Positions 47,043 through 55,979 of a stretch of DNA of 63,442 bases are shown in pieces. A program made the position numbers and the translations under genes. The first letter of the stretch is position 1; each line of letters begins with the position of its first letter. Under the pieces are notes generated by a model, which made no database searches, was not told the DNA's origin, and saw nothing but the letters and a program-made list of their open reading frames with translations. The stretch covers positions 1 to 63,442 of the forward strand of contig NZ_FNZK01000024.1 of the NCBI RefSeq assembly GCF_900109225.1, written 5' to 3'. The stretch comes from Propionispira arboris. GTDB taxonomy: Bacteria; Bacillota; Negativicutes; Selenomonadales; Selenomonadaceae.

Positions 47043-48548
47043 GTGAGTATTAACGAAGAAGAACTTTCCCTCCCTATGGGAAAAGAAGCAGAGGCTGCGC
47101 AGCCACAACAACTTAAAAGAAGTCTTAAGACGCGTCATATGAATATGATTGCCATCGGCGGGGCCCTGGGAACAGGCTTATTTTTAGCAAGTGGTGCTTC
47201 CATCAGCACAGCAGGTCCAGGCGGTGCTTTAACTGCATACGCCGTAATCGGTATTATGGTATATTTTATTATGACAAGTTTAGGCGAAATGGCAACGTAT
47301 TTGCCGGTATCAGGCTCATTCGGCACCTATGCTTCGCGGTTTGTCGACCCCGCTTTAGGCTTTGCAATTGGCTGGAATTATTGGCTTAACTGGGCCATTA
47401 CATTAGCGGTAGAAATCGTTGCGGGTGCATTGGTCATGAAATTTTGGTTTCCCGATACGCCCGCAATTATCTGGAGTGCTGCTTTTTTAATTATTTTATT
47501 TGTATTGAATTATTTATCAACCCGCGCCTATGGCGAAAGTGAATATTGGTTTGCCAGTATTAAAGTTGCGATGGTTGTGGTTTTTCTAATTATTGGTACC
47601 TTGTTGATTTTTGGTGTAATCGGTGGACCATCGCCTGGTTTTTCCAACTGGACAAATGGTGATGCACCATTTGTTGGCGGTGCTGGTTCCATTGTCGGCA
47701 TCTTCATGATTGCTGCCTTTTCTTTCCAAGGAACTGAATTAGTCGGCATTGCTGCCGGCGAGAGTGAAGACCCTGAAAAAAATGTTCCGAAAGCAATTAA
47801 TAATGTTTTTTGGCGCATCTTGCTATTTTATATTGGTACCATGATTGTCATCGGTTTTCTATTACCGTATACGGATGCTAACCTTTTAAAAACAGATGTT
47901 GAAAGCGTTGCGGTAAGTCCATTTACCCTGGCACTTGATCGTGCCGGCTTCAATGCTGCTGCATCATTAATGAACTTTGTTATTTTAACCTCCGTATTAT
48001 CCTGCGGAAATTCCGGACTTTATGCTTCAACACGCATGTTATATGCAATGGCAAAAGAAGGCAAAGCACCAGCTATGTTTACCAAAGTCAATCGTCGCGG
48101 AGTACCGACAAATGCGTTATTCCTTACAACGATCTTCGGTTTATTAGCATTTCTTACCTCTTTACTCGGGGAAGGAACAGCTTATACCTGGCTGCTCAAT
48201 CTATCAGGCATGACTGGATTTGTCGTTTGGGTAGGCATCGCCATTTGCCATTATCGCTTTCGCCGTGCCTTTGTTGCACAGGGAAAAGATTTAAGTACTT
48301 TAAAATATCGTGCTACACTATTCCCTTTCGGTTCATTTTTCGCTTTAGCATTATGCCTGGTCGTAATGCTTGGACAAAATTATGGTGCCTTTATGGGAAG
48401 TTCCGTCGACTGGAACGGTGCCTTAGCAACTTATATTGGTATTCCTATTATATTGATTTTCTATTTCTGGTATAAAATTAAACATAAAACAAAATTAATT
48501 CCATTAAAAGAAATTGATCTTGACCCAACAAACTTAAGCGATCACTAA
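47043..48548 (+). CDS. lysP: Lysine-specific permease LysP
   Basis: 501 residues, about 12 helices, AAT family. Close to E. coli LysP in many blocks: LKRSLKTRHMNMIAIGGALGTGLFLASGA, SFQGTELVGIAAGESEDPEKN, SVAVSPFTLALDRAGF, GLYASTRMLYAMAKEGKAP and YTWLLNLSGMTGFVVWVGIAICHYRFRR. Proton-driven lysine import. GTG at 47043 with TGGAGTG six bases upstream; an earlier GTG overlaps that site. Flanked by chemoreceptors with no visible functional tie. Confidence 0.88.
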   Translation: MSINEEELSLPMGKEAEAAQPQQLKRSLKTRHMNMIAIGGALGTGLFLASGASISTAGPGGALTAYAVIGIMVYFIMTSLGEMATYLPVSGSFGTYASRFVDPALGFAIGWNYWLNWAITLAVEIVAGALVMKFWFPDTPAIIWSAAFLIILFVLNYLSTRAYGESEYWFASIKVAMVVVFLIIGTLLIFGVIGGPSPGFSNWTNGDAPFVGGAGSIVGIFMIAAFSFQGTELVGIAAGESEDPEKNVPKAINNVFWRILLFYIGTMIVIGFLLPYTDANLLKTDVESVAVSPFTLALDRAGFNAAASLMNFVILTSVLSCGNSGLYASTRMLYAMAKEGKAPAMFTKVNRRGVPTNALFLTTIFGLLAFLTSLLGEGTAYTWLLNLSGMTGFVVWVGIAICHYRFRRAFVAQGKDLSTLKYRATLFPFGSFFALALCLVVMLGQNYGAFMGSSVDWNGALATYIGIPIILIFYFWYKIKHKTKLIPLKEIDLDPTNLSDH

Positions 48549-48577
48549 TCCTATTGATAAAGATTATATAACATAAC

Positions 48578-48626
48578 AAAAGCCGATGAAACTAGCAGTC
48601 CCCCTGCAGGTTTCATCGGCTTTTTT
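48578..48626. terminator. Bidirectional terminator between lysP and the Cache chemoreceptor
   Basis: AAAAGCCGATGAAAC pairs with GTTTCATCGGCTTTT, with A and T runs on both sides. Confidence 0.9.
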
Positions 48627-48639
48627 CATTTTCTACTAT

Positions 48640-50673
48640 TTAGACTTTAAACTTAACAATGAGATCTTGCAGTTCTGTGGCCAAATGAGCCAGGCTCTGA
48701 CTGGCTGAGGCAATTTCCTGCATTGATGCGGATTGTTCTTCGGTTGCCGCAGATACAGACTGTGCTTCCGCTGAACTGTTTTTACTGATTGCATCAATTT
48801 CTTCTATCGAGTGCAGCATAGCCTTACTACCATCCGCCATAGAATCAATCGATCCAGAAATGGCTGCTATCTCATCCGATAGATGATGGATAACTTGAAC
48901 TATATTTTTAAATGTTTCATCGGCTGAATTCACAGCTTCGATACCACTAATAATACTTGCTTTTCCATCTTTACTAACCATAACGGCTTTTTCCATATCT
49001 ATTTGATTGCGCTTCACAAGTTCAGCAATTTGTTGCGATGATTTATGCGATTCTTCCGCTAGTTTCCGTACTTCTTCAGCGACAACCGCAAAACCGCGAC
49101 CTTGCTCCCCAGCTCTGGCTGCTTCAATCGCAGCATTCAGTGCCAGCAAATTGGTCTGCCCGGCAATGTTTGCGATTAAATCAACGATATTGCTGATTTC
49201 TTGTGATCCTTGTGCTAATTCTTCTACTGCCTGCTGAATTTGTTCTGACCCAGTGCTGATCTGCTGCATCTGTTCCACCGCATTCGCAATTGCACTGCGT
49301 CCTAAATCAACATCACCGTTCGCCTTATGAGTAACTTCCCCCACACCTTTAGCCTTCAAAGCGATTTCCGCTGCCGTCTGAGCAACGCCATTCGCAATCC
49401 CATTCACTTTTTTAGCTGCGTTGGATTGTTTTTCTACACCTTCGGCAATACCAGTAATGGAAACAGCCACCTGATTAGATGCTTCGGCGGATTGGCCAGC
49501 ACTTTCTTTGAGCATTTCACTGGATGAGGCAACTTGCTGCGATTCATTTTGGATCTTTTTAATGAGCGTACGTAAGGTGGTCCTCATATCACGGAATCCT
49601 TTTGCGAGCTGCCCAAATTCATCTTCCCCCTCAACACTAAGAGGCTTATCTTGAAAGTCTCCATCATTTAAGAGTTTGCATTCATCACGAATCAATTGGA
49701 TTGGTTCAGCAATTTTTTTTGCAAATAAATAAATGAATAAACTAGCAATTATAATAAAAAAGATTGATATACCAATCATATATGTGGATAATTTCTTAAT
49801 TGGAGCTGCAACTTCAGCTTCTGGAGCCGTAATGATCATAACCCACCGTTGTCCATAAAGTTCAATCGGCGTCAATTCAGCTATATCTTCACGACCAAAT
49901 AAATCCGTATAAGAAACCACTTCGGCGGTCCCTTTTTCCACGACCGTTTTAAATGCTGCCATCAAATTTTTGTCCAATTCCGTTTTATCAGCTTTGATAG
50001 CTGGATTAATCTGCTTTTCTGTCAAATTCAAAGTGTTAATCAGTTCAGGGTTTTTGTTATTTGCAATAACGATCCCTTCGGTTTCAGCGATATATCCATA
50101 TCCTGAAGTCTGGAATTCGACTTGATCCAATACTTTTGACAATTTTTCCAGCGTAATGCTCCCCATCATCATACCAACAAATTTACCATTTTCAAAAGCT
50201 GGTGCTGTCAAAACCAAAATAAGTTTACCAGTATCTGCCGAAACTACCGGCGATGGTACATAGGCTTTTTTTGTTTCTTTTACTTTTTTGAAGTATTCCC
50301 GATCAGCCCGATTAAAATGCTTACCATCGGCACGAACACAGTTCCCATTCAAATCTGAATAATATAAGGAGTCAAAACCCAATCGTTTTTGTGATTCTGC
50401 CAAATATGCTATTTTAGCGTTATCATCTGCGCCCCGTAGGACTTTATCCGTTCCCAGCTCTTCCAACCGAATAACGCGTTCATCGATTCCCTGTTCCACT
50501 TCTGTTGCAGCTTTTTGTCCCATTGCCTTTACTGTTTCATTATTTGCCCTATTTAACGAAGTATTCGCCATATAATAGCTGATACTCGATAAAATAAGAA
50601 AGCTTAAAATAAAGATCGGCATTAGCATGACTAAAAATTTTGTCTGCACATTTTTAAAATTCAAATTTACCAC
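48640..50673 (-). CDS. Methyl-accepting chemotaxis protein with double Cache sensor
   Basis: 677 residues. N-terminal helix (12-35), a periplasmic dCache domain (about 40-285, with the [28 protein letters not shown] and [15 protein letters not shown] segments), second helix 290-315, HAMP, and the signalling tip [38 protein letters not shown]. dCache domains commonly bind amino acids or purines. Start is probably GTG at 50673, with a weak ribosome site; a TTG a few codons later is possible. Directly upstream are the genes of an amino-acid ABC system, but transcribed separately. Confidence 0.9.
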   Translation of the reverse strand: MVNLNFKNVQTKFLVMLMPIFILSFLILSSISYYMANTSLNRANNETVKAMGQKAATEVEQGIDERVIRLEELGTDKVLRGADDNAKIAYLAESQKRLGFDSLYYSDLNGNCVRADGKHFNRADREYFKKVKETKKAYVPSPVVSADTGKLILVLTAPAFENGKFVGMMMGSITLEKLSKVLDQVEFQTSGYGYIAETEGIVIANNKNPELINTLNLTEKQINPAIKADKTELDKNLMAAFKTVVEKGTAEVVSYTDLFGREDIAELTPIELYGQRWVMIITAPEAEVAAPIKKLSTYMIGISIFFIIIASLFIYLFAKKIAEPIQLIRDECKLLNDGDFQDKPLSVEGEDEFGQLAKGFRDMRTTLRTLIKKIQNESQQVASSSEMLKESAGQSAEASNQVAVSITGIAEGVEKQSNAAKKVNGIANGVAQTAAEIALKAKGVGEVTHKANGDVDLGRSAIANAVEQMQQISTGSEQIQQAVEELAQGSQEISNIVDLIANIAGQTNLLALNAAIEAARAGEQGRGFAVVAEEVRKLAEESHKSSQQIAELVKRNQIDMEKAVMVSKDGKASIISGIEAVNSADETFKNIVQVIHHLSDEIAAISGSIDSMADGSKAMLHSIEEIDAISKNSSAEAQSVSAATEEQSASMQEIASASQSLAHLATELQDLIVKFKV

Positions 50674-50993
50674 AACCCTATTCTTTTTCTTTTTATAATA
50701 AAAACCACAAATTTGAAATTACTTTTGAAAATTCTTGCGATAAGACAAGCTGCCCTCTACTTTCAGCAAAATCAATTGCAGTTCCATTTTTTGCAATTAT
50801 CGAAACAATAACTATAGTTTATAATTATATCATATGAAAAATACACTGCACAGTAGCCAAAGTGCTTATTTTTACCAGTTTACAAAAATGTAAAATATTT
50901 CTATTTTGTATTACACCTCCAAAGCATATTTATTGTAGAGTCAAAAAAACAAGCTGAAAACGCTCTCATAAGAGTTATTTCAGCTTGTTTTTT
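50674..50993 (-). terminator. Gene-free spacer ending in a bidirectional terminator
   Basis: The interval to 51006 holds the promoter of the chemoreceptor on the minus strand and, at 50942-50993, a strong hairpin (ACAAGCTGAAA / TTTCAGCTTGT with T tracts) ending the ABC-transporter transcript. No gene is seen. Confidence 0.75.
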
Positions 50994-51006
50994 CTAAATA
51001 CTATTA

Positions 51007-51903
51007 TTATTTTGTGTTCGTAGTTTTGCCTTCATCTACTGATACAACATAATCTTTATTCAACCCAAAACCTTCTAATATTTTAGTCAATGTTCCATCC
51101 GCTTTCATATCATTGAGCGTTTTATTGACTTCCGCTAAGAAATCTTTGTCTTCAAAGCGTAAAGCCGCCCCTATTTTACCGGCTGCTTCTGCATCATATG
51201 GACTTAAAACACGAAGATCCAAACTAGAATTTTGTTTAAGTGTATAAGAAGCTACAATACCATCTGTGACACAGGCATCAATCTTCCCCGTATTAACTGC
51301 CATCATCAGTTCAGCCTGGCTGTTGAATATCTTTAGGTCTTTGGCTTTGCCAGCATCCAGCCATTTTTGAGCAACTTCCAGGAAGGCTGTTCCTTTTTGT
51401 CCACCGAGAACTTTATCTTTTAAATCATCTTTTGTTTGAATCGTAGAATCTTTTTTCACAACAACGGCTTCACCCTCTTTATACCAAACATCGGTAAACA
51501 AGGCTTTATCCAACCGTTCTTTTTTGATATACATCGCATCCGTTACCATATCAATCGTTTTATTATTTAACTCCAATAAGAGATTCTCAAACGGAATCTG
51601 TTTCATTTCCACTTTCTCAATGCCCAGTCGTTTTGCAACTTCTTTAATAATCACCGCATCAACGCCAGAAAATTGATTTGTACTTGCATCCATATAAGCA
51701 AACGGAGCATCATTGGATGATCCTACAACCAATACCCCTTTTTCTCTTAAAGCCGTCAAGGTTTTACTGGTTCCAGAATCAGCTTTCGCCGCTGGAGCAC
51801 TTGATTTTGCCGCCTCGTCAGAAGACCCACATCCGGATACAAGCATAGCGAATACAAACATGCACACTGTCAAAAAGGTAAATTTTTTACACAAATTATT
51901 CAT
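51007..51903 (-). CDS. Polar amino-acid ABC transporter, substrate-binding lipoprotein
   Basis: Lipobox LVSGC at about residues 21-25 after an export signal, then a Ser/Ala linker and a type-3 binding fold (LREKGVLVVGSSNDAPFAYMD, FSGVDAVIIKEVAKRLGI, FENLLLELNNKTIDMVTDAMYI). Third gene of an ATPase-permease-binding protein operon. The ligand could be a polar amino acid or ectoine-like compound; nothing in the sequence decides it. Confidence 0.9.
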   Translation of the reverse strand: MNNLCKKFTFLTVCMFVFAMLVSGCGSSDEAAKSSAPAAKADSGTSKTLTALREKGVLVVGSSNDAPFAYMDASTNQFSGVDAVIIKEVAKRLGIEKVEMKQIPFENLLLELNNKTIDMVTDAMYIKKERLDKALFTDVWYKEGEAVVVKKDSTIQTKDDLKDKVLGGQKGTAFLEVAQKWLDAGKAKDLKIFNSQAELMMAVNTGKIDACVTDGIVASYTLKQNSSLDLRVLSPYDAEAAGKIGAALRFEDKDFLAEVNKTLNDMKADGTLTKILEGFGLNKDYVVSVDEGKTTNTK

Positions 51904-51986
51904 AGTTTATCAGCCTCTCTTTAATAAAAATAAATTATAACGGAAAACTCGCAATATACCCTATTTTCTAGTTATTACAACAAAAC

Positions 51987-52697
51987 TCAACGCCGATTTG
52001 TTTTTAATTTATATTCAATGAATTTTACAAGATGTGACAATGGTATACTAATCACCAAATATGCCAAAGCCAAATACGTATAAGATTCTATTGTAAAAAA
52101 TGTTTGTGAGGCAAAGCTCTGTGTCCTAAGCAGCAATTCATTCACTGCAACATATGCCAGCAGCGAGGTATCTTTTACCATCATAACCAAATAATTACCT
52201 AATGATGGAATAATACTTCGTAAGGCCTGCGGAATCACAATCCGAAACAAGGCTTGGTATTTACCGAAACCCAATACCAGAGCAGCTTCCGTCTGTCCAC
52301 TATCCACGGCAACAATAGCCCCGCGAATGACTTCAGACATATAACAACCATAGTTGACACCAAGCCCCAAGATCCCTGCGGTCAGCGGTGCTATCTGCAT
52401 ATCTACTTTATAGCCAAATAAACTTGCCAGTAAATTAATTAATAATGGTACTACATAGTAGATATAAACCAACTGTACCAAAAGTGGCGTGCCACGAATT
52501 ATTTCCAAAAAAACATATAAAATGCCTTTGATGATTTTCAGACTGGAAAGTCTGCCGATAGCAATAATCATCCCAATGATGGTTGCCAGTAAAAAACCTA
52601 AAATAGTTGCTTGAATAACAACGCCAAAACCATGCATAAGGGAAGGAACTAATAATTCAGCGGCTTGGCCAAAATGAAGCTGCATTAAAGTGTTCAT
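51987..52697 (-). CDS. Polar amino-acid ABC transporter permease
   Basis: 236 residues, five helices, HisM/GlnP family. FLEIIRGTPLLVQLVYIYY and the EAA loop AALVLGFGKYQALFRIVIPQALRSIIPSLGNYLVMMVKDTSL. As the only permease in the operon it should act as a homodimer. Starts 14 bases after the ATPase stop. Confidence 0.92.
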   Translation of the reverse strand: MNTLMQLHFGQAAELLVPSLMHGFGVVIQATILGFLLATIIGMIIAIGRLSSLKIIKGILYVFLEIIRGTPLLVQLVYIYYVVPLLINLLASLFGYKVDMQIAPLTAGILGLGVNYGCYMSEVIRGAIVAVDSGQTEAALVLGFGKYQALFRIVIPQALRSIIPSLGNYLVMMVKDTSLLAYVAVNELLLRTQSFASQTFFTIESYTYLALAYLVISIPLSHLVKFIEYKLKTNRR

Positions 52698-52711
52698 ATA
52701 ATCTGACCTCC

Positions 52712-53431
52712 TTATAAAACTCTTGCCAAAAACGCCTGTGTACGCTCGTGTTTGGGGTTGTTAAATATTTTTTCTGGTGGACCTTCTTCGACAATATAGC
52801 CCTTATCCATAAAAATAACACGGTCGGCCACATCTCTCGCAAATCCCATTTCATGTGTCACAACCACCATTGTCATTCCATCAGCTGCCAGCTGTTTCAT
52901 GACTTCCAAGACATCGCCCACGAGTTCAGGGTCTAAAGCGGATGTTGGTTCATCAAACAAGAGCATATTCGGCTGCATAGCCAGAGCCCGAGCAATCGCT
53001 ACGCGCTGCTGCTGTCCACCTGATAATGTGGCTGGATAGACATCAGCTTTATCAGCTAATCCGACTTTTTCCAGCAAACTCATAGCCAGTTCCTTTGCCG
53101 CTTCTTTTTTCATATGATTGATATGGATCGGTGCATACGTAATATTTTTCAATACCGTAAACATCGGAAAGAGATTAAACCGCTGAAAAACCATGCCCAC
53201 TTCCCGGCGAAGCTTCTTACTATCTAAATCCGCATCCAAAATTATTCCATTATAATAAACCTTCCCACTCGTTGGTACTTCTAATAAATTCAAGCACCGC
53301 AAAAATGTGCTTTTCCCTGAGCCCGACGGTCCAATAATGCAAACGACTTCACCTTTTTCAATATTCATGCTGATACTCTTTAATACGTCTAAATCACCAA
53401 ATTTTTTCCCTAACTTATATATATTAAACAT
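52712..53431 (-). CDS. Polar amino-acid ABC transporter ATPase
   Basis: 239 residues, GlnQ/HisP type. Walker [11 protein letters not shown]-loop [17 protein letters not shown], signature [15 protein letters not shown], Walker [17 protein letters not shown]-loop [18 protein letters not shown] at 53431 follows TGGAGG; first gene of the transporter operon. A terminator-like hairpin lies about 90 bases upstream (53523-53559). Confidence 0.93.
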   Translation of the reverse strand: MFNIYKLGKKFGDLDVLKSISMNIEKGEVVCIIGPSGSGKSTFLRCLNLLEVPTSGKVYYNGIILDADLDSKKLRREVGMVFQRFNLFPMFTVLKNITYAPIHINHMKKEAAKELAMSLLEKVGLADKADVYPATLSGGQQQRVAIARALAMQPNMLLFDEPTSALDPELVGDVLEVMKQLAADGMTMVVVTHEMGFARDVADRVIFMDKGYIVEEGPPEKIFNNPKHERTQAFLARVL

Positions 53432-53522
53432 AATTACCTCCAGCATCTTTCCGTGTTATTCAACACCCTATTTCAACAATTGGAATATCTCCTGTGAAGG
53501 AAATCACTACTAAAAAAAGCAC

Positions 53523-53559
53523 AAAAAGCAAAGATCTTTTATTAGCATCTTTGCTTTTT
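53523..53559 (-). terminator. Hairpin with T tract upstream of the ABC operon
   Basis: AAAAAGCAAAGAT pairs with ATCTTTGCTTTTT. It may be a second terminator for the HD-domain gene or a leader attenuator of the ABC operon; the promoter was not identified, so I cannot decide. Confidence 0.65.
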
Positions 53560-53607
53560 AACTCTGCTTTATTCACTTATTGATTCTAACCATCGGTAAT
53601 AACTAAA

Positions 53608-53649
53608 AATGGCGCTCACAAGTATTCTAAAATACTCGTGAGCGCCATT
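53608..53649 (-). terminator. Terminator of the HD-domain gene
   Basis: AATGGCGCTCAC-AGTAT pairs with ATACT-GTGAGCGCCATT, followed by TTTTTAG on the minus strand. Confidence 0.88.
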
Positions 53650-53781
53650 ACTCAACAAATTTATTATTTCTTTCATTCTACCATTCAATAATCCTGTCGT
53701 CAATGTTAATAATGCACAAAGATCATTTATTTTTTTAGTAAATATTTTGATTTTGAATTTAGGCTTTTTTGTTTTCCACAA

Positions 53782-54291
53782 TCAACAACTATACATTGTT
53801 TCCAGTAAATGTTTACCCGTTTTTGTTTTAAAAATTTTCTCTTCAATGCTTTGAATTGCCTGTTGTGACATCCCGTCTTCATATATATTTACCAAAAAAT
53901 CCGCTTCTACCAGAATTTGATAATCGAGCCCATCAATATCCTTATAGGTGTGATGATGCCCTATCAAATAGCAGACTCGCTCAATTACCGCTTCGGTATA
54001 ACCTACGGAAACCAACATAGGTTTGGCAATGGCAGGACCTTCTTTTTCCTGATAAGTTCCCGCACTGCTCTGATATTTTTCTTCACTCACTTTAATGCCA
54101 ATATCATGAACAATCGCTGTTATTTCTAAAAGAAACTGCACATCTTCCGGCAAATTTTCTGATTTTCCAATAAGTCTTGCAAAGTCATAAACTTTTAGAA
54201 AATGCTGAACCCGTTTTGCATCTCCAGCATAATAATCAATCATTTTATGAAGTAATTTAACCTGCATAACATCGGCCACAGCTCTATCCAT
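53782..54291 (-). CDS. HD-domain phosphohydrolase-like protein
   Basis: 169 residues. Metal-binding HD pattern: an early His in KRVQHFLKVYDFARLIG, AIVHDIGIKVSEEKY, YLIGHHHTYKDID and VEADFLVNIYED. The HD superfamily hydrolyses phosphate esters of nucleotides or similar compounds; substrate unknown. ATG at 54291 has AAGGAGG upstream; the longer reading has none. Lies 80 bases after a glycerol-1-phosphate dehydrogenase homologue. Confidence 0.85.
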   Translation of the reverse strand: MDRAVADVMQVKLLHKMIDYYAGDAKRVQHFLKVYDFARLIGKSENLPEDVQFLLEITAIVHDIGIKVSEEKYQSSAGTYQEKEGPAIAKPMLVSVGYTEAVIERVCYLIGHHHTYKDIDGLDYQILVEADFLVNIYEDGMSQQAIQSIEEKIFKTKTGKHLLETMYSC

Positions 54292-54372
54292 AAGGTTTCC
54301 TCCTTTTTTCTCACAGTACAACTATAGAATATAGTTTACCGTAGTCAGATGCTTCTAGCAATAAAAATTTCA

Positions 54373-55713
54373 CTATCTATATTGTTCAATCTGTTTGCAT
54401 ACACAGTCCGCGGCATTTTCCAGCTCGCCCATATCAAACAATAATTGTAATATTCCATAACGATTACGTAATTCTTTAGCGTAAACAATACTATTTTTGA
54501 GCAATTCGGGCGTCACACCAATCTCTTTTGGCAGATATGGTGCCTGAATTTTTTTCATGGCAGCAATGATTTTTTCCGGTGTAGGCAAGGCATCCGCCAA
54601 TTTTATAAAATCTTCTCGATGCTGCTGCAATACGGCTAATCGTTTAGCTACTGCGACATCACTATTTTTGTGTACATTTTCTTCTAAAGACAAAACCCCA
54701 GGAGCAGATATTCCATAGGCTTTTTTGATGGATTTTATCCAGATCTTCTCATCAAAGGAAGGCTGTGGAAAAGCTTTGCCGCTTGCCAATATTTTTTTTG
54801 CATATTGATAAAGTAATAATGCAATAACCGTACCGACACCGACCTTTGTTCCATGCAACGGATCCTCTTGACCACTTTGTAAAAACATCATCTCCCAATA
54901 ATGCGCTAAATGATGTTCGCTGCCCGATGCAGGTCTTGAATTGCCTACATAACTCATCCCTACTCCGGCGAGTACCAAGCCCTCCATAATAGCTCCCATC
55001 GCTTTTTTATTGCGTGATGGGATACCATCAATCGAGGTTTCCAAAGCTTTTAAGGCATCCTGCATAATACCATCAACAAACTCACAATAATATTCTCCCG
55101 TAATCAAATGAGATAGTTTCCATTCCGTAAGGCAGATATATTTGCCAAAAACATCGCCGACACCAGCCGTAATCATACACATAGGTGCTTTTGACAAAAC
55201 ATCCACATCACCAAGAATCGCTTTAGCATGACCCATTTTTTCATAAGTTGTTTTTAAATTATGAATCAGCATTGGTGTAACATCCGAAGCATAACCGTCC
55301 ATAGATGGTGCTGTTCCAACAATAAAATAATCAATTTTCATCTTGTGAGAAATGAACCGACAGGAATCATTGATCGTTCCTGAACCTACGGCTATAATCA
55401 AATCTGTTTCCGCTGCTATATCAGCAATAAGATTTCCTAGCGTAATTTCATCCGGGATGATTTCAGCGGCTTCTAATCTGATTTTGTCAAAAAAGATTCC
55501 GCCCTTTTCTAAAACGCCATACACCGTCTCTCCGGCTGCTTTTTCTGTGTTTTTATCAACAACTACGGCCACATGCTGATAACCTTTTTCTTTGATATAC
55601 GCTGTTAAAGATGCAATGGCAGCAACGCCAATAGCAACATTCTTAATATCGCAACGATGTTTCCTGCCGCAGGAACATTCTATTTCTTTATTCAAATAAC
55701 GGTTCCAATCCAT
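54373..55713 (-). CDS. Glycerol-1-phosphate dehydrogenase family protein (AraM/EgsA type)
   Basis: 446 residues, iron/nickel-dependent dehydrogenase fold. NAD-binding IIAVGSGTINDSCRFISHKMKIDYFIVGTAPSMDGYAS and metal-site residues in DVFGKYICLTEWKL (Asp), SEHHLAHYWEMM and DPLHGTKVGVGT (His). AraM reduces dihydroxyacetone phosphate to sn-glycerol-1-phosphate, known in Bacillus and archaea. ATG at 55713 with TGGAGG upstream. A stand-alone gene; the pathway using G1P here is unknown. Confidence 0.85.
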   Translation of the reverse strand: MDWNRYLNKEIECSCGRKHRCDIKNVAIGVAAIASLTAYIKEKGYQHVAVVVDKNTEKAAGETVYGVLEKGGIFFDKIRLEAAEIIPDEITLGNLIADIAAETDLIIAVGSGTINDSCRFISHKMKIDYFIVGTAPSMDGYASDVTPMLIHNLKTTYEKMGHAKAILGDVDVLSKAPMCMITAGVGDVFGKYICLTEWKLSHLITGEYYCEFVDGIMQDALKALETSIDGIPSRNKKAMGAIMEGLVLAGVGMSYVGNSRPASGSEHHLAHYWEMMFLQSGQEDPLHGTKVGVGTVIALLLYQYAKKILASGKAFPQPSFDEKIWIKSIKKAYGISAPGVLSLEENVHKNSDVAVAKRLAVLQQHREDFIKLADALPTPEKIIAAMKKIQAPYLPKEIGVTPELLKNSIVYAKELRNRYGILQLLFDMGELENAADCVCKQIEQYR

Positions 55714-55819
55714 TTTATATGCCTCCATCTATTTTTAGTTCTTCTTAAAAGCCTATGATAAAAATCGGTAATTTAGCGTAATTCATTTTACCAAAAGCAC
55801 TACCAGTAAAATCGGATTT

Positions 55820-55906
55820 TTTTATATGGCAATCCTCCGTAATAGGCTATAGGGTTTAATTGTCTTACGGAGAAAGTAGCTTCACTAGATGTCTTTATTA
55901 TAACAT
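55820..55906. repeat. MITE-like dispersed repeat, copy E (diverged)
   Basis: TTATATGGCAATC then GGCTATAGGGTTTAATTG and a right part CTAGATGTCTTTATTATA. Here the hairpin arms are CTCCGTAA/TTACGGAG instead of the GTCAGGAAT type. It shares the ends and the TATAGGG core with the other copies. Confidence 0.6.
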
Positions 55907-55933
55907 ATTGGGAAAAAATGCCGCGAGCTCTTA

Positions 55934-55967
55934 TAAAAAACAACACATACCATCAGCATGTGTTGTT
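55934..55967 (-). terminator. Terminator of the xanthine dehydrogenase gene
   Basis: AACAACACAT pairs with ATGTGTTGTT, followed by TTTTTTATAA on the minus strand. Confidence 0.88.
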
Positions 55968-55979
55968 CGAAGAAAAATT

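Noticed and set aside
53569-53781. 70-codon open frame between the HD gene and the ABC operon
   Set aside because: It contains the strong terminator hairpin at 53608-53649 and has no ribosome site.
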